A program made the position numbers and the translations under genes. A DNA stretch of 64,000 nucleotides, taken from Oscarella lobularis (taxonomy: Eukaryota; Porifera; Homoscleromorpha; Homosclerophorida; Oscarellidae). The notes below the pieces were generated by a model. The model saw only the letters and a program-made list of their open reading frames with translations, did no database searches and was not told the origin of the DNA. The DNA lies in NCBI RefSeq assembly GCF_947507565.1, contig NC_089183.1, positions 1,860,001 through 1,924,000 of the forward strand, written 5' to 3'. Of this stretch, positions 11,209-21,653 are shown piece by piece. Position 1 is the first letter of the stretch. Every line of letters begins with the position of its first letter.

Positions 11209-12384
11209 ACAATCGACAATCTGTGATGCTGCTTTTCTTTCTGGATGGAGCAGTTCATTGAATGCAATCCCGGACCGTTACCCAGACGAGTGGACAACGG
11301 ATGACATCCTTTCGTTGCCATCTATTAATCCCAACTGGGTGCTGCTCTATCGACATTCCACGCTCATCTGGGATCAACGTCCGCAGAATCAGCTTTGGAG
11401 ACTCTTTCCGATTTGGCCTCAACAAAGCCAAAATTCCAAAAGTTACTGTCATCCGAAATTCAACTTGCTTCACTCTCATCGATTTTATCATCTGCTGCCG
11501 ACAACCGTGATTTATCCCGGTTGCGCTCGTGCCGAGGCAAGCACGCCGGTCGATGGCTTGAGGCAGTTCCAACCTCGAGGATGCTCGCACTAAAACCTTA
11601 CGGATTTCGTTTAGCGGCATCAGCGAGGCTTGGCTGTCCTCTCGCTTTCACCGCTTGCGTGTCTCTCTGCGAATGCGGATCAACAATGGATCCTCATGGC
11701 TACCACATGCTGACATGCAAGTTCGGAGGTGGTCCTGTTTGGGCTCACAACCGATTTGTCACTGGTTGGTCCGACTGCATTCGAGACGTGGGCCTCTCTT
11801 GAGAAATTGAGCCGAGGTTCAGCTATCTGAATAACGAAAACCGTCCTGACATCATAGCCTTCGGTTCCGGCTCTGGCGAGTCCTTTGAACTTGACAAATC
11901 ACTTGCTCACCCGTGGGCATCGGAAGCTTCTCGTCGATCTGCCGTCGAAGATGGTGCCGCCGCCTCCATCCGCAAAAAAAAGATTACGAAATACGATTCT
12001 AACATCCGACCATCACGATCAGCTGCCAAATTTTTCCCTATCGTCGCTGAACATTTCGGCCATTGGGGCAAACACGCTTGCGATTTCTTTTCCCTCCTCG
12101 TGAGTCACGTCGAGCGGTCCGAGGGAAAGGTACGAAGAAATGAATTCGCGTGCTTTTGGCGAAGACGATTGTCCGTTCTCCTTCAAAACTGTAACTCTAG
12201 TGTTCTGTCCCACAAATTATCTCGTCTCTCTGGTGTTTCTTCCCGCCCTGACCTGTCGACCGAGTGTGAAGTTCAACTTCACATTCGCTAGTGTTTTCTT
12301 CAGACTTTTTCTTTAGTAGTCTCTGCTGGTTGTATTTCCCTAGTGCACGTCACCTTTGTTAAAGTTTCCTTGTCACTCAATAAA
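11208..12384 (+). pseudogene. R2-like retrotransposon copy B, 5'-truncated
   Basis: The copy begins within the thumb region (CDAAFLSGWSS, matching the same block of copy A) and runs to the 3' tail ending CACTCAATAAATC. 5' truncation is the usual outcome of incomplete target-primed reverse transcription. The Cys/His knuckle and endonuclease are recognisable (NRPDIIAFG, then FELDKS where the relatives have LDIS). A frame change lies near 11395, and a TGA stop (11800-11802) interrupts the endonuclease. It therefore cannot supply function. The same-strand (TC)n tracts on both sides repeat the junction pattern of copies A and C. Confidence 0.85.
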
Positions 12385-12411
12385 TCTCTCTTCTCTCTCT
12401 CTCGCTCTCTC
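12385..12411. repeat. Imperfect (TC)n tract at retrotransposon junction
   Basis: A TC-rich run with two interruptions (TTC and CTCGC) lies between the tail of copy B and the CCCGGATAT start of copy C. Confidence 0.9.
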
Positions 12412-15400
12412 CCGGATATAACGGTTGGTTCAAATTTCTCTCCGTGAAAAGAGCCGTTTCTCAAGGAAAAATCGTTCTCGGCGTGTCCGGCTTCGTTGCT
12501 GGAAGTGTCATACTCTCGTCTGCTCGCCGCCTGCGCCGTTTTCGCGGCGCACTTCGGTGGAGGATAGGTTTTCTCATGTCGGGTCAGTCGGGAAACGATA
12601 TTTTGTGCGTCGCTGCTGGCTGCGGCTTTAAAGGCAACTCGGGGAGATTATTCGATCACTTTTGGAAGGTTCACCGGGCAGAGGATTGGCCTCCCTCTTG
12701 GATTGAGCGATTTCGTCTTTCTCAGTGTCCCAAATGCTTACCTTGGTACAGCCGTCTGATTTCCCACACTCCGAAATGTTATGCTACGCGTGAGTGCGGC
12801 CGTGGGGGCTGTCGCTGCCGTGGATTTCGTCATACCATCGCCTGGTGTTACCCACGCCTCGCAAGATATTGCCACGCCCACTTCGCAGCAAATTACCGAT
12901 GACAACTCCCACCATAATCCCCAGCTCACCCCGCCAGTCCCATCCATCATCTCGCCGCTTTCACCAGGGATACTAGACAATAGGGATAAGAAACGCACGC
13001 ATGGCGGTGTACATTGTGACGCATGATGCGTGACACGCCACGCCCCTTCACCAGCTTGGACCTCTGTCAAATAATTATCGATATCTCCAAATCTGAAAGC
13101 TGCAGAGCCTTCTAATATTTTGGCAAGGTTTGGAACTGACTACGAATTAATTTCCTTTTGTCGTTTTTATCAAACGAGGCTGCTTACGACGATTTTGGCC
13201 CGTTTCTCTTCAGCACGCGACTTTGTGCAATTGTTATGATTGTTTGAAAGGATTTTAGATCCCCAAAGTCTATTCGAATATTCGACTATAAACGTCAAAG
13301 TGCAACTGTCCTGCCCAAGATCGTCTGTCATTCCTAATCACCAGATTAAAGGCAATTTTGCAATTTGCCAATAGAGGTGCTTAGCAGAAAATCGTCTCGA
13401 TTTTGACGGTTAGAAACCAGTAATGATTTTGGGCAATACAGTTGCACTTTGAGGTATATTGTCAACAATTTGAATGAACTTTGGGGTTCTAAAAACCTCT
13501 AGAACGATCATAACAATTGCACAAAGTCACGGTGATGGGGTGCTGTAGGGAAACGGGTCGAAATCGTCTATAGGACATCATCGTTTTGCTTTAAAACGAC
13601 TTTCGAGAATGTTGAAAAGACATTTTGCAACCTTGCCAAAATTATTCACTTGCTCTCGAGCTTTTGGATTTCGAGAAATCGGGGAATTACTTAAGAGAGT
13701 TCAAACGGACGTGGAGGGGGGCGTGCCGAGTCACGCATGTATTATGACGTTACAATAGGTCACGCGCGCGTTTCTTATCCCTATTGTCCAGTATCCCTGG
13801 CTTTCACCGCAAGATCAGGCTTGGCATTTTGTGTCTACGCTTTCTCTTGACGATATTTTGGGACTCCCCGTCGCTGCAACAGTCCAAGATATACCGTCAA
13901 GGTTTCAAGCTGTTTATCGCGATTGCGCCGAGATTCCGCTAAAAAAGATCTCTGTCGACCCGTCTGACGAGAACGCATGGAAACTTTTGCTTCTGCTGCC
14001 GCGGATGATTATTTCTCGACGCTCTTGCCGTTCATCCGTCCGTCAGGCGTACAACGATTTCTTGTCGTATCGCTGGGAAGAGTTGATTTATTACACCAGC
14101 CCGAAAAGCCCTCGCCGCTGTCCCGACGATCAGCTCAGGAGAAAGGCTGCCCTTCGTCTCTGCCGTTGTGGCGAACTGTCTCGCGCTGCCCGCGCTTTGA
14201 CAAGCTGTGGTATCGCAGATGCAAATGAAGATACAATTCAGCGCCTAAGATCAAAGCACCCCCTGAGCTATTCCTCTGATGGCGAATTTGAGAATTTTGA
14301 CTCGGCTTCTTTCGATTCCGTCGAGCTGCCTCGTGATATCATCGTGAGTGCGCTCCAACGGTCTCCTCGTGGTTCAAGTGCGGGTTGATCCGGGTGGCGT
14401 TTCGAGCATCTGAAAATGTTACTTTCGGGTGTGGTCACGGGAAATCTCCTCATCGAGGTTCTCTCGCTCATTGCTGCTGGTCGATTTCCGGAATTTGCCT
14501 CCCGGGCTTTGTCGGCGTCGCGCCTCATTGCTCTCCCTAAGAGCAATGGTGACGTGCGTCTAATAGCTGTTGGAGAGGCATTCCGCCGTGTCGCTGCAAA
14601 AGCACTCTGCCTCAGAATGAGAGATCACTTCTCCGATTACTTTTCGCCTATTCAACACGGGGTTTCAACGGCCTGCGGATCGGAGCTTTTAATTCATCAC
14701 ATTCAGCTTCTTCTTGACCAGAACGCCGATTGGGTCGTCTTGAAAACTGACGTCAAGAATGCTTTTAACTCGATCAGTCGCCGTGCTGTTGCGGATCGCC
14801 TGGCGTCACACTTTCCATCTATATTTCCGCATTTCCAGCAAATGTATGGTCTTCGCGGATCTCTGGTTTTCGCTTCGGATTCTGGTCCGATTGTTCTTTC
14901 ATCTGAGGAAGGCGTTCATCAGGGTGACCCGTTGGGGCCTGTCTTGTTTGCCGTCGGAATACACGACTCAATCTCACGTCTCCAGGAGAGCCATCCCGAC
15001 GTCGTTGTCCTGGCATATCTCGACGATGTTTTCATCATCGGTCTTGAATCGTCATCTTTGAAAGCGTTTGATCAGCTAAAGTCTTCATTTTCCGACCTTC
15101 ACCTTATCGTAGCCGATCACAAGTGCGAAATCTTCTCGCGCAAGACGACGTTTACATCGGAATCGCAACAGCTGCCTTGTCGCTCCGACGGCACGATAAT
15201 TTTGGGATCGCCAATTGGTTCGGACGACTTCGTCTCTGACAGTTGTTTGAAATTGGCTTCAAAAGGGAAAGAGCTTTGCAACAAGATTTCGGCTTTGGAA
15301 GACCCTCAATGCGCGTTGCTCCTTCTGCGGCATTGTCATGCAACGAATTTGAACCATCTCGGTAGAACCATTCTATCGGAGTTGCTCTCTCGAGCTGCAT

Positions 15401-16157
15401 CACTGCATGATGATATGACGAAATCGACCTTCATGTCGTCCCTCATCCTCAACCATCTTTCGCTCGCTCAATGGCAACAGGCGACCCTTCCCATCCGTTT
15501 GGGGGGGTTTGGTGTCCCATTACCATCGTCTGTCGTAGATGCCTCCTTTCTGGCTGGCTGGAGCCATACCGTGCAATCACTTCCGGATCGGTTCTCCATG
15601 TTACAAGCGGACGCTATCTTGCTGCCAGGGTCGTATGTCTCGATCGCCCTACAATGCGCGTTGTCCAGCTACCGGAAGCTTTTGGGTTCTTCAGCTTCGG
15701 ATTCGCCGATTCAATGTATCAGCGATCTACCATCACCGGAGGACAAGCTTCAGCACCGCCTCAAGTCCGAAGTAGATGAAGTTCGCATGAAAGCGTTTTT
15801 TCGTTAGCGCTGGACAACCACGACCTCTCTCGTCTTCGCTCCTGCCAAGGGAAACTCGCTGGCCGTTAGTTGGAGGCTTTGCCCACCTCATGGATGCTCG
15901 CACTGAAACATTGCGATTTTCGCTTAGCGGCATCTTTGAGGTTGGGTGATCCTCTTCCCTTTGCTGCGGGCGTCTCCACTTGCGAATGCAATGCAAACAT
16001 CGACCGGAGGGGCTATCACTTGCTCACTTGCAAGTTCGGGGGAGGTCCAGTTTGGGCTCTCAACTGCGTTGTTTCAGGGTGGGCCGAATGCGTCCGTGAT
16101 GCGGGCCTTGTCTGCAAAGTGGAGCCGAGATATGAATATGTCAACAATGACAACCTG
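12412..16157 (+). pseudogene. R2-like retrotransposon copy C, interrupted and 3'-truncated
   Basis: The protein starts at ATG 12576 with the same zinc fingers as copy A (LCVAAGCGFKGN, FDHFWKVH, CPKC). A frameshift lies near 12785, and the coding region is split by the hAT MITE at 12965-13799. It resumes with DQAWHFVSTLSLDDILG, has a TGA stop at 14386-14388, then a long open stretch with KTDVKNAFNSI, VHQGDPLGP and AYLDDVF. A further frameshift lies near 15800, and the homology ends at about 16157, just before the RPD endonuclease signature. Copy C is similar to copy A but clearly diverged at the DNA level, so they are separate insertions rather than a recent tandem duplication. Confidence 0.86.
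12965..13799. mobile_element. hAT MITE (835 bp) inside retrotransposon copy C
   Basis: The ends are inverted repeats of about 33 bases beginning CAGGGATACT (12965) and ending AGTATCCCTG (13799). The 8-base sequence GCTTTCAC is duplicated exactly at 12957-12964 and 13800-13807. An 8-base duplication with CAGGG ends identifies a hAT element. Removing it and one GCTTTCAC restores an uninterrupted retrotransposon frame (SIISPLSPQDQAWHF). No transposase is encoded; additional internal inverted repeats are present. Confidence 0.92.
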
Positions 16158-16249
16158 ACAAATTCATTAACTGAGACGGCTCCATTCGCGGGAACGACGT
16201 GTGACTTCTTAGAGATGAAGCTTGCTTAGTGCAATCGTTCTCCACTAAA

Positions 16250-16650
16250 CACTGAGGTATTTTCAGAATATCAGCTTTTGATGACGCTCTCGTGTGTTTT
16301 CCACACTGGCCACGCAAATCGGCAGTATAGACGGAAAGCTAATAGTTATTCAGGAAAAAGCGGAGCTGGCTCTCTATATTACCACTATAAGCATAATTGG
16401 CAGTCTGCGACGCCGAATAGTGTTTTACACATCACAGTATCGGCGACTACGGAAGCCATTCGGAAGGCGGCTTTCTCAGCAACTCCTATTTCGGAAGGGC
16501 CCTCGAATCATATCAACTATCTATACCTCAGTCGGAACTTATTCAAGATTGCCCTCAACCATTACATTATGTATTTCTTGGAGACGCTGCATTACTTTTA
16601 CGTGTTCCCGAACACCGCGCACGTACCTTTCCGCCTATCTCTTTTTGCTA
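16250..16650 (+). pseudogene. PIF/Harbinger DDE_Tnp_4 nuclease relic
   Basis: In shifting frames the plus strand matches the core of Harbinger-type nucleases: GSIDGKLIVIQ near 16320-16353, SGAGSLYYHYKHN just after, then LAVCDAE, HHSIGDYGSHSEGGF, NSYFGRALES and YVFLGDAALLLR up to about 16610. These are the conserved blocks around the first and second catalytic Asp residues. At least two frameshifts and several stops show that it is dead. The companion Myb-like protein was not found. Two longer overlapping open frames here are mostly shadows of this relic. Confidence 0.72.
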
Positions 16651-16787
16651 GAAAAGACAGACCCGTATTAGAGGGAATTGGCCTTACTAAGTCACAATGA
16701 AACGATTTCATTTTCATTCGCTCATTGAGATTAGCCAACATTCGTAAGTGGATTTCCTTTACATTTTAGCCGTTAAATTAACTTGTT

Positions 16788-18128
16788 TGAAGGGAACACG
16801 ACGTGGACGTAGAGGAAGACGCTGCCGAGAGGGCAGACCACCCCTTATGGGTGCGACGTACGGTGAGATGACGATGTCCATCCCACCGTGGCAGGCACGC
16901 GCTGTCTTCTCACTGAGGGATCATATCGTATATGTTGGCACTGACGAGGAAGAAGACGAAGAAGCGATGTCTACGCAAGAACTACCGCGTCGCACATCGA
17001 CGCCGACAGGCCCAAGAGGGCACGTGGTGAGCCACGATGACGATACCACTGAGGTCCCGACTACCGAAGCGAGAACGATCGGTGCAATGTCCAACGATGA
17101 GCAGTTGGAGCAACAGCGACTACGCCGCAAGCAATTAGGCCCGGGCAAACAAACTGGTAACGGCCGAAGAATATGCTCGGCGGCCCGATGCGCAGGCGCA
17201 GCTTGCAAACAACAGCGCGCATATCTCGAGGGCCGGGCAATCTTTATCTATGGCTATACCCTTTTGGAGCCGTGCACAATCCCGCTCCTATCTCGACAGG
17301 AGAGTGTCCCGCCGAAACGGTAAACCGACTACGAGAAGAGATTCAAATCGGCAATCTTGGTTCGGGCTCCGAAAGGGGCCCTGCCTACGCCAAATGTGAA
17401 AGATGTTTCATCTCCTCTCCCCAAATTGCCACCGAGCGCAAGAGAAGACGAAAACGAGGCAAACATCACCGTGCCACAAGAGATATCCGCCTATACATCC
17501 AGCGTTGAATTCATCGACGCAAATGCGTCGGCACCAAAAGATGCCGATTGCAACCTATTTGATGTGGCGGTGCTAGTCGATTGCGAGTCGGATGACGATT
17601 TCATTCGCGTCCTTATCTCTTCGCAGCCAACCTCTTTGCGAAACAAAGCGAAGATGGATCAGCGGATGGAAAATTTTCTAACACTATGAAGACATTATTA
17701 GGTAAATTTTTAGAAATAGGAGCAAGAACGGAAGAAATACCAGAAGAAGACGAAGAAACAGCATCTTCGTCTGATTCATCACTAGAGGAAGATTCTTCAA
17801 GTGAAGACGAAGATTTTCACTCCTCAAACGTAAGCAATTTCTAGAAAAAATTCTCAAAGTCAATTGTGCTCTAAAAGCACCAGTCATCACCAAAAGAACG
17901 GCTCGTCAGAACGTAAGCCACGTTCGATCAATATTTCGCGAGCTCAGAAAGACCGCAGAAGAAGCAATGAATTCTGGACCACCAGCAGTCGTTCAACTCA
18001 ATCCTACTGAAAGTGACGGCGACGACAGCGATTTCGAAGGTTTTCGTCTTGAGAAGTTGCCTGGCCGCAACGGTTCGTTTGCCTTGTTTATGGGACAGTA
18101 CCTAGATAAAGGCGGACCTGCAAAATAA
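16788..18128 (+). pseudogene. Unrecognised coding relic, acidic and proline-rich
   Basis: Several open stretches on the plus strand fit end to end as one decayed protein. 16788-17323 is basic and Arg-rich. 17357-17689 is proline-rich, then acidic (CESDDDFIRVLISSQ). Around 17680-17840 comes TMKTLLGKFLEIG followed by a Glu/Ser-rich acidic run. 17818-18128 (after a frame change) reads LEKILKVNCALKAP, ending in GQYLDKGGPAK and a stop. At least two frame changes are needed. I recognise no domain. Composition and position among transposons suggest a gag-like or accessory transposon protein, but this is only a guess. Confidence 0.4.
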
Positions 18129-20454
18129 AATTGTCACGTGCAGAGACAATATCGCACCTTGACTTCTACTTGACCTTTGAGCGATGAGATCGATTCCAGC
18201 GATTCGCGATCGAACTTCCGCTGCTTTTGTGCCGTAAAAACACATTTAGATATAGCAGATCCCTCTTTGAGTCGTCGAAAAGCACAAATGAACAGTTTTC
18301 CCAGAATCGCTTTATTGCGATTGTAGTTTTCCTTCGGTATATACCTAAAAGAAAGGGTGCAAAAGATTGAATAGGTTTTTGGCAAATGGATTTGGCCAGA
18401 GCTCGCAATTTTAGTTTCGGCGACAACGAGAAGACGCTACTCGCGGCTTCGTCATCCATTATCTCGAGCATTGAAAATAGCCTCCCTCGCGTGATCGAAC
18501 TTCAATTTTTGCGTAGAATTTAGCGTTATTGTTCTCATTCTTGCTAGAATGAAAGAAGATGCTTTGTTGATATCAACGAATTAGACGTCGAGAGAAAGGT
18601 GCTCAACTAAGAAGTAATCAAAGCGTTTGAAAATTCTGAAGGACCCGAAATGGTCAAAATCTTCCAATCGTCCAATTGACTTTTAGGGAACGGAGCCCTG
18701 AGCACTGTTTTCTACGCTATTGCATCAAAGGGACTAAAATGTACGCTAGAATTCAGCCCGATTGACTTCAAACGGTGGTTTTTTGAAATTTCAATGCTAA
18801 AACCACGCTTCGGAGGGACCCAGTTATCGCCTGAAGAGTGATTGGAAGACCTTCGAGTAGAAGGTGAGCATAGACATTGCAGATAAAAGCCTTATTTTAG
18901 GATTAAAACAAAGTTGGCGAAATATTCATAATACCAACTTAATGACACTGTGCCTTTTAGCTCGCAAAAGGCAATACATGTATTCTAAATCTAAATGTTT
19001 TGTCTTCTTTAAATGACAAAAGGTTTTTGTAAGTCTTGCGAAGAGGTATGGAAGACATGTAACTAACCCTAAGCTATGGGTTAATTAAAGGTAAGCGAAA
19101 CAAAAACAATATTGAGAAGTGCCCCTAACCTTTACACCCCACTGTATATACACATATATACATATATATATGTATATATAGGTGTGTCTGTAGGAATTGC
19201 CGTCTTATGCCTACTAGCACAGAGTCTCTCTGCTGCAGAGAAATAGTGGAAGTTGGCACGCGCTGAAACCCCTCCTCCTCAATGCATTACTGAGCACAGT
19301 GGATTACCAACTGTCTGCTTGGACATCCATGTTTTGCGAACTGCCTACTTCCAGTATCGCCAACGTAATGGAGACAAAGAAGATGGCCCTCCGACTAACG
19401 AGTATAATGAAATACCTAATAAAAATTAATATTATTTTTCACTTTTCAGAAGTTTTCGTCATATGGGCTACCGACAGTTTTGTCACTGGTGCTGGAGATG
19501 GCTTGGAGCTAACGTAAGAGTTGTTTTTCTGTCTTTTGCTGTTCCTAGGATCAGAGAGATGGTTTTCCTTTGATGTCATACTCTGGGTTCGAACTTTATC
19601 TACATATATACCAGCAATGTGTATGATTTTCTGAATTAAACTCTACTACTTAAGATCTTAGGAGCTTACGGGACTTTTGAGTACACCAGGAACCGCGTCT
19701 CATGTGAGCCAATTCGTTCGGAAACTTCTCTTCCGATAGGCTGTGGAGCGCACTCGCGCGTCGCTACATGGGACGGGATGAGAAGTCCTTACCGGGTGAC
19801 GGCCTCGGATTCCATAAGGGACCCCTTGCGAGGAGACCGCGCCGTCAAATTCCATGACGTCACCGTGGTAGCATTGCAACAGTGCTTGCCTTTCGGCCAA
19901 ACAAAGGTCGGCTAATGGCATGAGCAATCACTTCGCTAACGCAGACTGGCGACCTTTATCGAGTTTCGATCCTTTCTTCTTTGCACTAATAGCTCGGGGG
20001 CAGAGTGATCTGTGAAGAGTCAACGACAGCTCCACGTTGCACGTCAAAATTCTGAAACGAACTTCCTTTTTTTCGCCGCACTTCCAATACTCATTGTGTC
20101 GCTAAACACAAACATAAATTCGGTCATACGGAAAATTTAGTTTTTCGGCCAATCGTCCATCAAACCGATCGATCTGCTTTTGTTCTCTAAGCCGGGGCTG
20201 TACATGCGCGCTTACGAGTATTTAATTAAAAAATCCGCTTTAAATGACAGGAAACCTGGCTAATCCAAAGTAATAATGCGCTTCTCTCGTGGAATGTATT
20301 TTTGTACGTTTTTGTGGCAGCTCAAAATTTTTCCGCTTAATTAAAATAGCGGCTCGCTCCGAGCTGGTGGGGCTAGACGTGACGACCCAGCTGCATGTCT
20401 TCTTTTGTTCGTTCAAGATGCCTTGAGAGATGGCTTCAAACGCAATGTCTGTCT
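18129..20454. other. Non-coding stretch
   Basis: No convincing gene is present on either strand; the few open frames (18134-18471 minus, 19299-19517 plus, 19700-19927 minus) lack any recognisable domain. The stretch contains the TA/CA microsatellite at 19143-19181 and is otherwise AT-rich. Confidence 0.5.
19143..19181. repeat. TA/CATA microsatellite
   Basis: An alternating TATACACATATATACATATATATATG-like run that is largely self-complementary. It is simple-sequence DNA with no other sign of function. Confidence 0.85.
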
Positions 20455-20735
20455 AACTAAGTATAGCTAACTACCTAACTAATTCACTAACTAGCCAACC
20501 GATTAACTATCTATCTTTACTTACTTATTTACTTATTTACTTATTTACTTAGTTACTTAGTTACTTATTTACTTATTTGCTTAGTTACTTAGTTACTTAG
20601 TTATACTTACTTAGTTAGTTACTTAGTTACTTAGTTAGTTAGTTAGTTACTTACTTACTTACATACTTACTTACTTACTTATACTTAGAAAATTAGAAAT
20701 TTAGAGTTAGAAATTAGAAATTAGAAATTAGAATT
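20455..20735. repeat. Degenerate tetranucleotide (TTAC/TTAG)n array
   Basis: About 240 bases are built from CTAACTA, then TTACTTAT, TTACTTAG and GTTAGTTA units in changing phase. They are followed by several AGAAATT units to about 20735. The array ends about 60 bases before the proposed Helitron 5' end. Confidence 0.85.
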
Positions 20736-21653
20736 TACAAAAAGGAAATGGCCACATGGTACACGGACCCAGTTGATATTAGAGGTAATTGTATCTATAC
20801 TCAAAAGATGCTAAGGGTCCGAGCGCGCGCTAAGATTCCGAATTGAACGGCGCCATCTTGCCGATCTTTGGCCGCCTTATTTGCCGCCGTTTCGCTTCGG
20901 ATCGTCGCGCTTCTTCGCGAGCCTCTTTGTCGAACGTCCGACCGTGTTGTAGGCTGGTTCGCTTCTTCGAGGGGCCCTCGCGGGGTTCGCCTAAGAGCGT
21001 CGGGTTCCCTTCGCCGTCCCGTATGTTCTTTGTTTGGATTATCTCAACGCAATGTCTTTTTCGCAAGAATCTTCGCTACCGTTCGCGGCTTCGAACGCCG
21101 TCAAGTCTTCTTCTCCTCGCGCCGCATCTTGCCCGCCGTCGCAGCGTCGTCTTCGAGCGGGTTTTCGCCGTCTCCCGTCGGCTCTGAACGTTTTTACGCG
21201 CACGCCTTCCGTCGCGCCTGCAGTCGCGCCTGTCGTCTTCGATCGTTGCGTCAGGCATTCCGAAGTGGAGAGACCTCACCTCCGCGACGACGCTTCCGTT
21301 CTTCTTCGACGACGAAGTCGCAGCGTCGTGATTAAGCTTCTTTTCGCCGTTTTCCGTCCGCTCTTGGCACTTTCTTCGGCGCGCCTGCCGTCTCGGCGCC
21401 TTTCGTCTCGGATCGTTTTCGTCAGTCTTCTCGGCGTCGATCCAGTGGAGGGCAGCTCTCGCCTGCGCGACGACGCTTCGCTTCTTTTGCGACAACGAAT
21501 TCGCTGTTCGGCGAGTCGACTGCTTCACCCGGTAGGCTTTCTTTACCAGACGCACGGTGCATGCTTATTTTCTTATGTAGGTATTTGTTTGTCGGTGATC
21601 GCTGCAGTCGACCGCTGTAGCCTTGCAGTGCCTTTTGCTGCAGGCTACCCAAA

